In this document: piece after piece, positions 63,839 to 64,000 of the stretch
How the letters are laid out: each line of letters begins with the position of its first letter
How positions within the stretch are numbered: position 1 is the first letter of the stretch
Assembly (NCBI GenBank): GCA_029553475.1
Contig: JAKPKV010000042.1
Coordinates: 41,117 to 105,116 of the forward strand
Direction: 5' to 3'
Length of the DNA: 64,000 bases
From: Armatimonadota bacterium
Lineage (GTDB): Bacteria > Armatimonadota > Hebobacteria > CAIYQO01
Translations under genes and position numbers: made by a program
The notes under the pieces: model-generated
What the model saw: only the letters and a program-made list of their open reading frames with translations
What the model was told of the DNA's origin: nothing
Database searches by the model: none

Positions 63839-64000
63839 ATGCACGAAACCACTCTCACCATCAACAACACCCCCCTCCGCGTCATCTCGGTGAACACCGT
63901 GGTGGTGGGCACCGGGGCGGCGTCGCTGAACTGCGCGGTGCAGCTCGACCGGCTGGGGCACGCGGACCAGCTCATCGTCACCGAGAAGGTGGGCGGCGGG
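63839..64000 (+). CDS. FAD/NAD(P)-binding oxidoreductase (partial)
   Basis: The first 54 codons are visible, starting MHETTLTINNTPLRV. They include the dinucleotide-binding fingerprint 'VNTVVVGTGAASLNCAVQLD'. The short N-terminal strand before the Rossmann fold is typical of the FAD-dependent oxidoreductases associated with URO-D-like genes in Armatimonadota. GGAG precedes the ATG. The rest lies beyond the window. Confidence 0.7.
   Translation, partial: MHETTLTINNTPLRVISVNTVVVGTGAASLNCAVQLDRLGHADQLIVTEKVGGG

Overview
The window is high-GC bacterial chromosome with dense coding on both strands. Housekeeping genes are mixed with an unusually large set of secreted carbohydrate-active and beta-rich proteins. 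A YjbH-like beta-barrel protein, an O-antigen-ligase-like membrane protein and a RAYT/REP system suggest a diderm cell envelope. Two LytR-family/RsfS-type neighbours, several uroporphyrinogen-decarboxylase/FAD-oxidoreductase-type catabolic genes and paired rhamnosidases fit Armatimonadota or a PVC-type lineage. I cannot decide between these from sequence alone. No rRNA, tRNA, CRISPR array or complete insertion sequence was recognised.

Layout: 1-6.6 kb holds an ACT-domain protein (partial), a 45-aa ORF, a 1182-aa secreted glycosidase-like protein, a YjbH-like protein and an FAD oxidoreductase. 6.7-11.2 kb holds a small membrane protein, a MITE-like element at the fabF stop codon, fabF-acpP, nfo and an MFS transporter carrying an in-frame 36-bp repeat expansion. 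11.3-20.2 kb holds a secreted 1049-aa HEAT-repeat protein and a GH106-like/GH78 alpha-L-rhamnosidase pair separated by a large palindrome. 20.2-30.4 kb holds a B12/radical SAM protein (HpnP-like, DUF4070 type). It is followed by a co-directional block of a membrane protein, an O-antigen-ligase-like protein, two secreted beta-rich proteins and a ceramidase-family protein.

30.4-34.0 kb holds a lone 1179-aa P-loop ATPase resembling the BrxC/PglY/DUF6079 ATPases of phage-defence islands; it is the best candidate here for an undescribed system. 34-53 kb is mainly housekeeping: ftsK, a CDF exporter, a matrixin-like lipoprotein, secDF, ftsH, plsY-gpsA, a low-GC secreted protein, mraY, a Nif3-like protein and an M48 protease. 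53-57.7 kb holds a second giant ThuA-like secreted protein plus an ABC-2 permease. 57.7-58.75 kb is a REP-associated transposase with five REP palindromes, whose HUH motif appears altered. 58.75-61.2 kb is the LCP-rsfS-TPR operon. 61.6-64 kb starts a catabolic cluster (SDR, URO-D-like protein, FAD oxidoreductase cut by the window end).

Two themes recur outside the genes. First, intergenic space carries at least seven short repeat families (heptads, hexamers, GGAGCG hairpins, an ACACGAAG family, a GATGAC family, large perfect inverted repeats, and RAYT REPs). Second, promoters are often extended -10 types (TGnTAYAAT), and several genes have a -10 box so close to the ATG that the mRNA would be leaderless.
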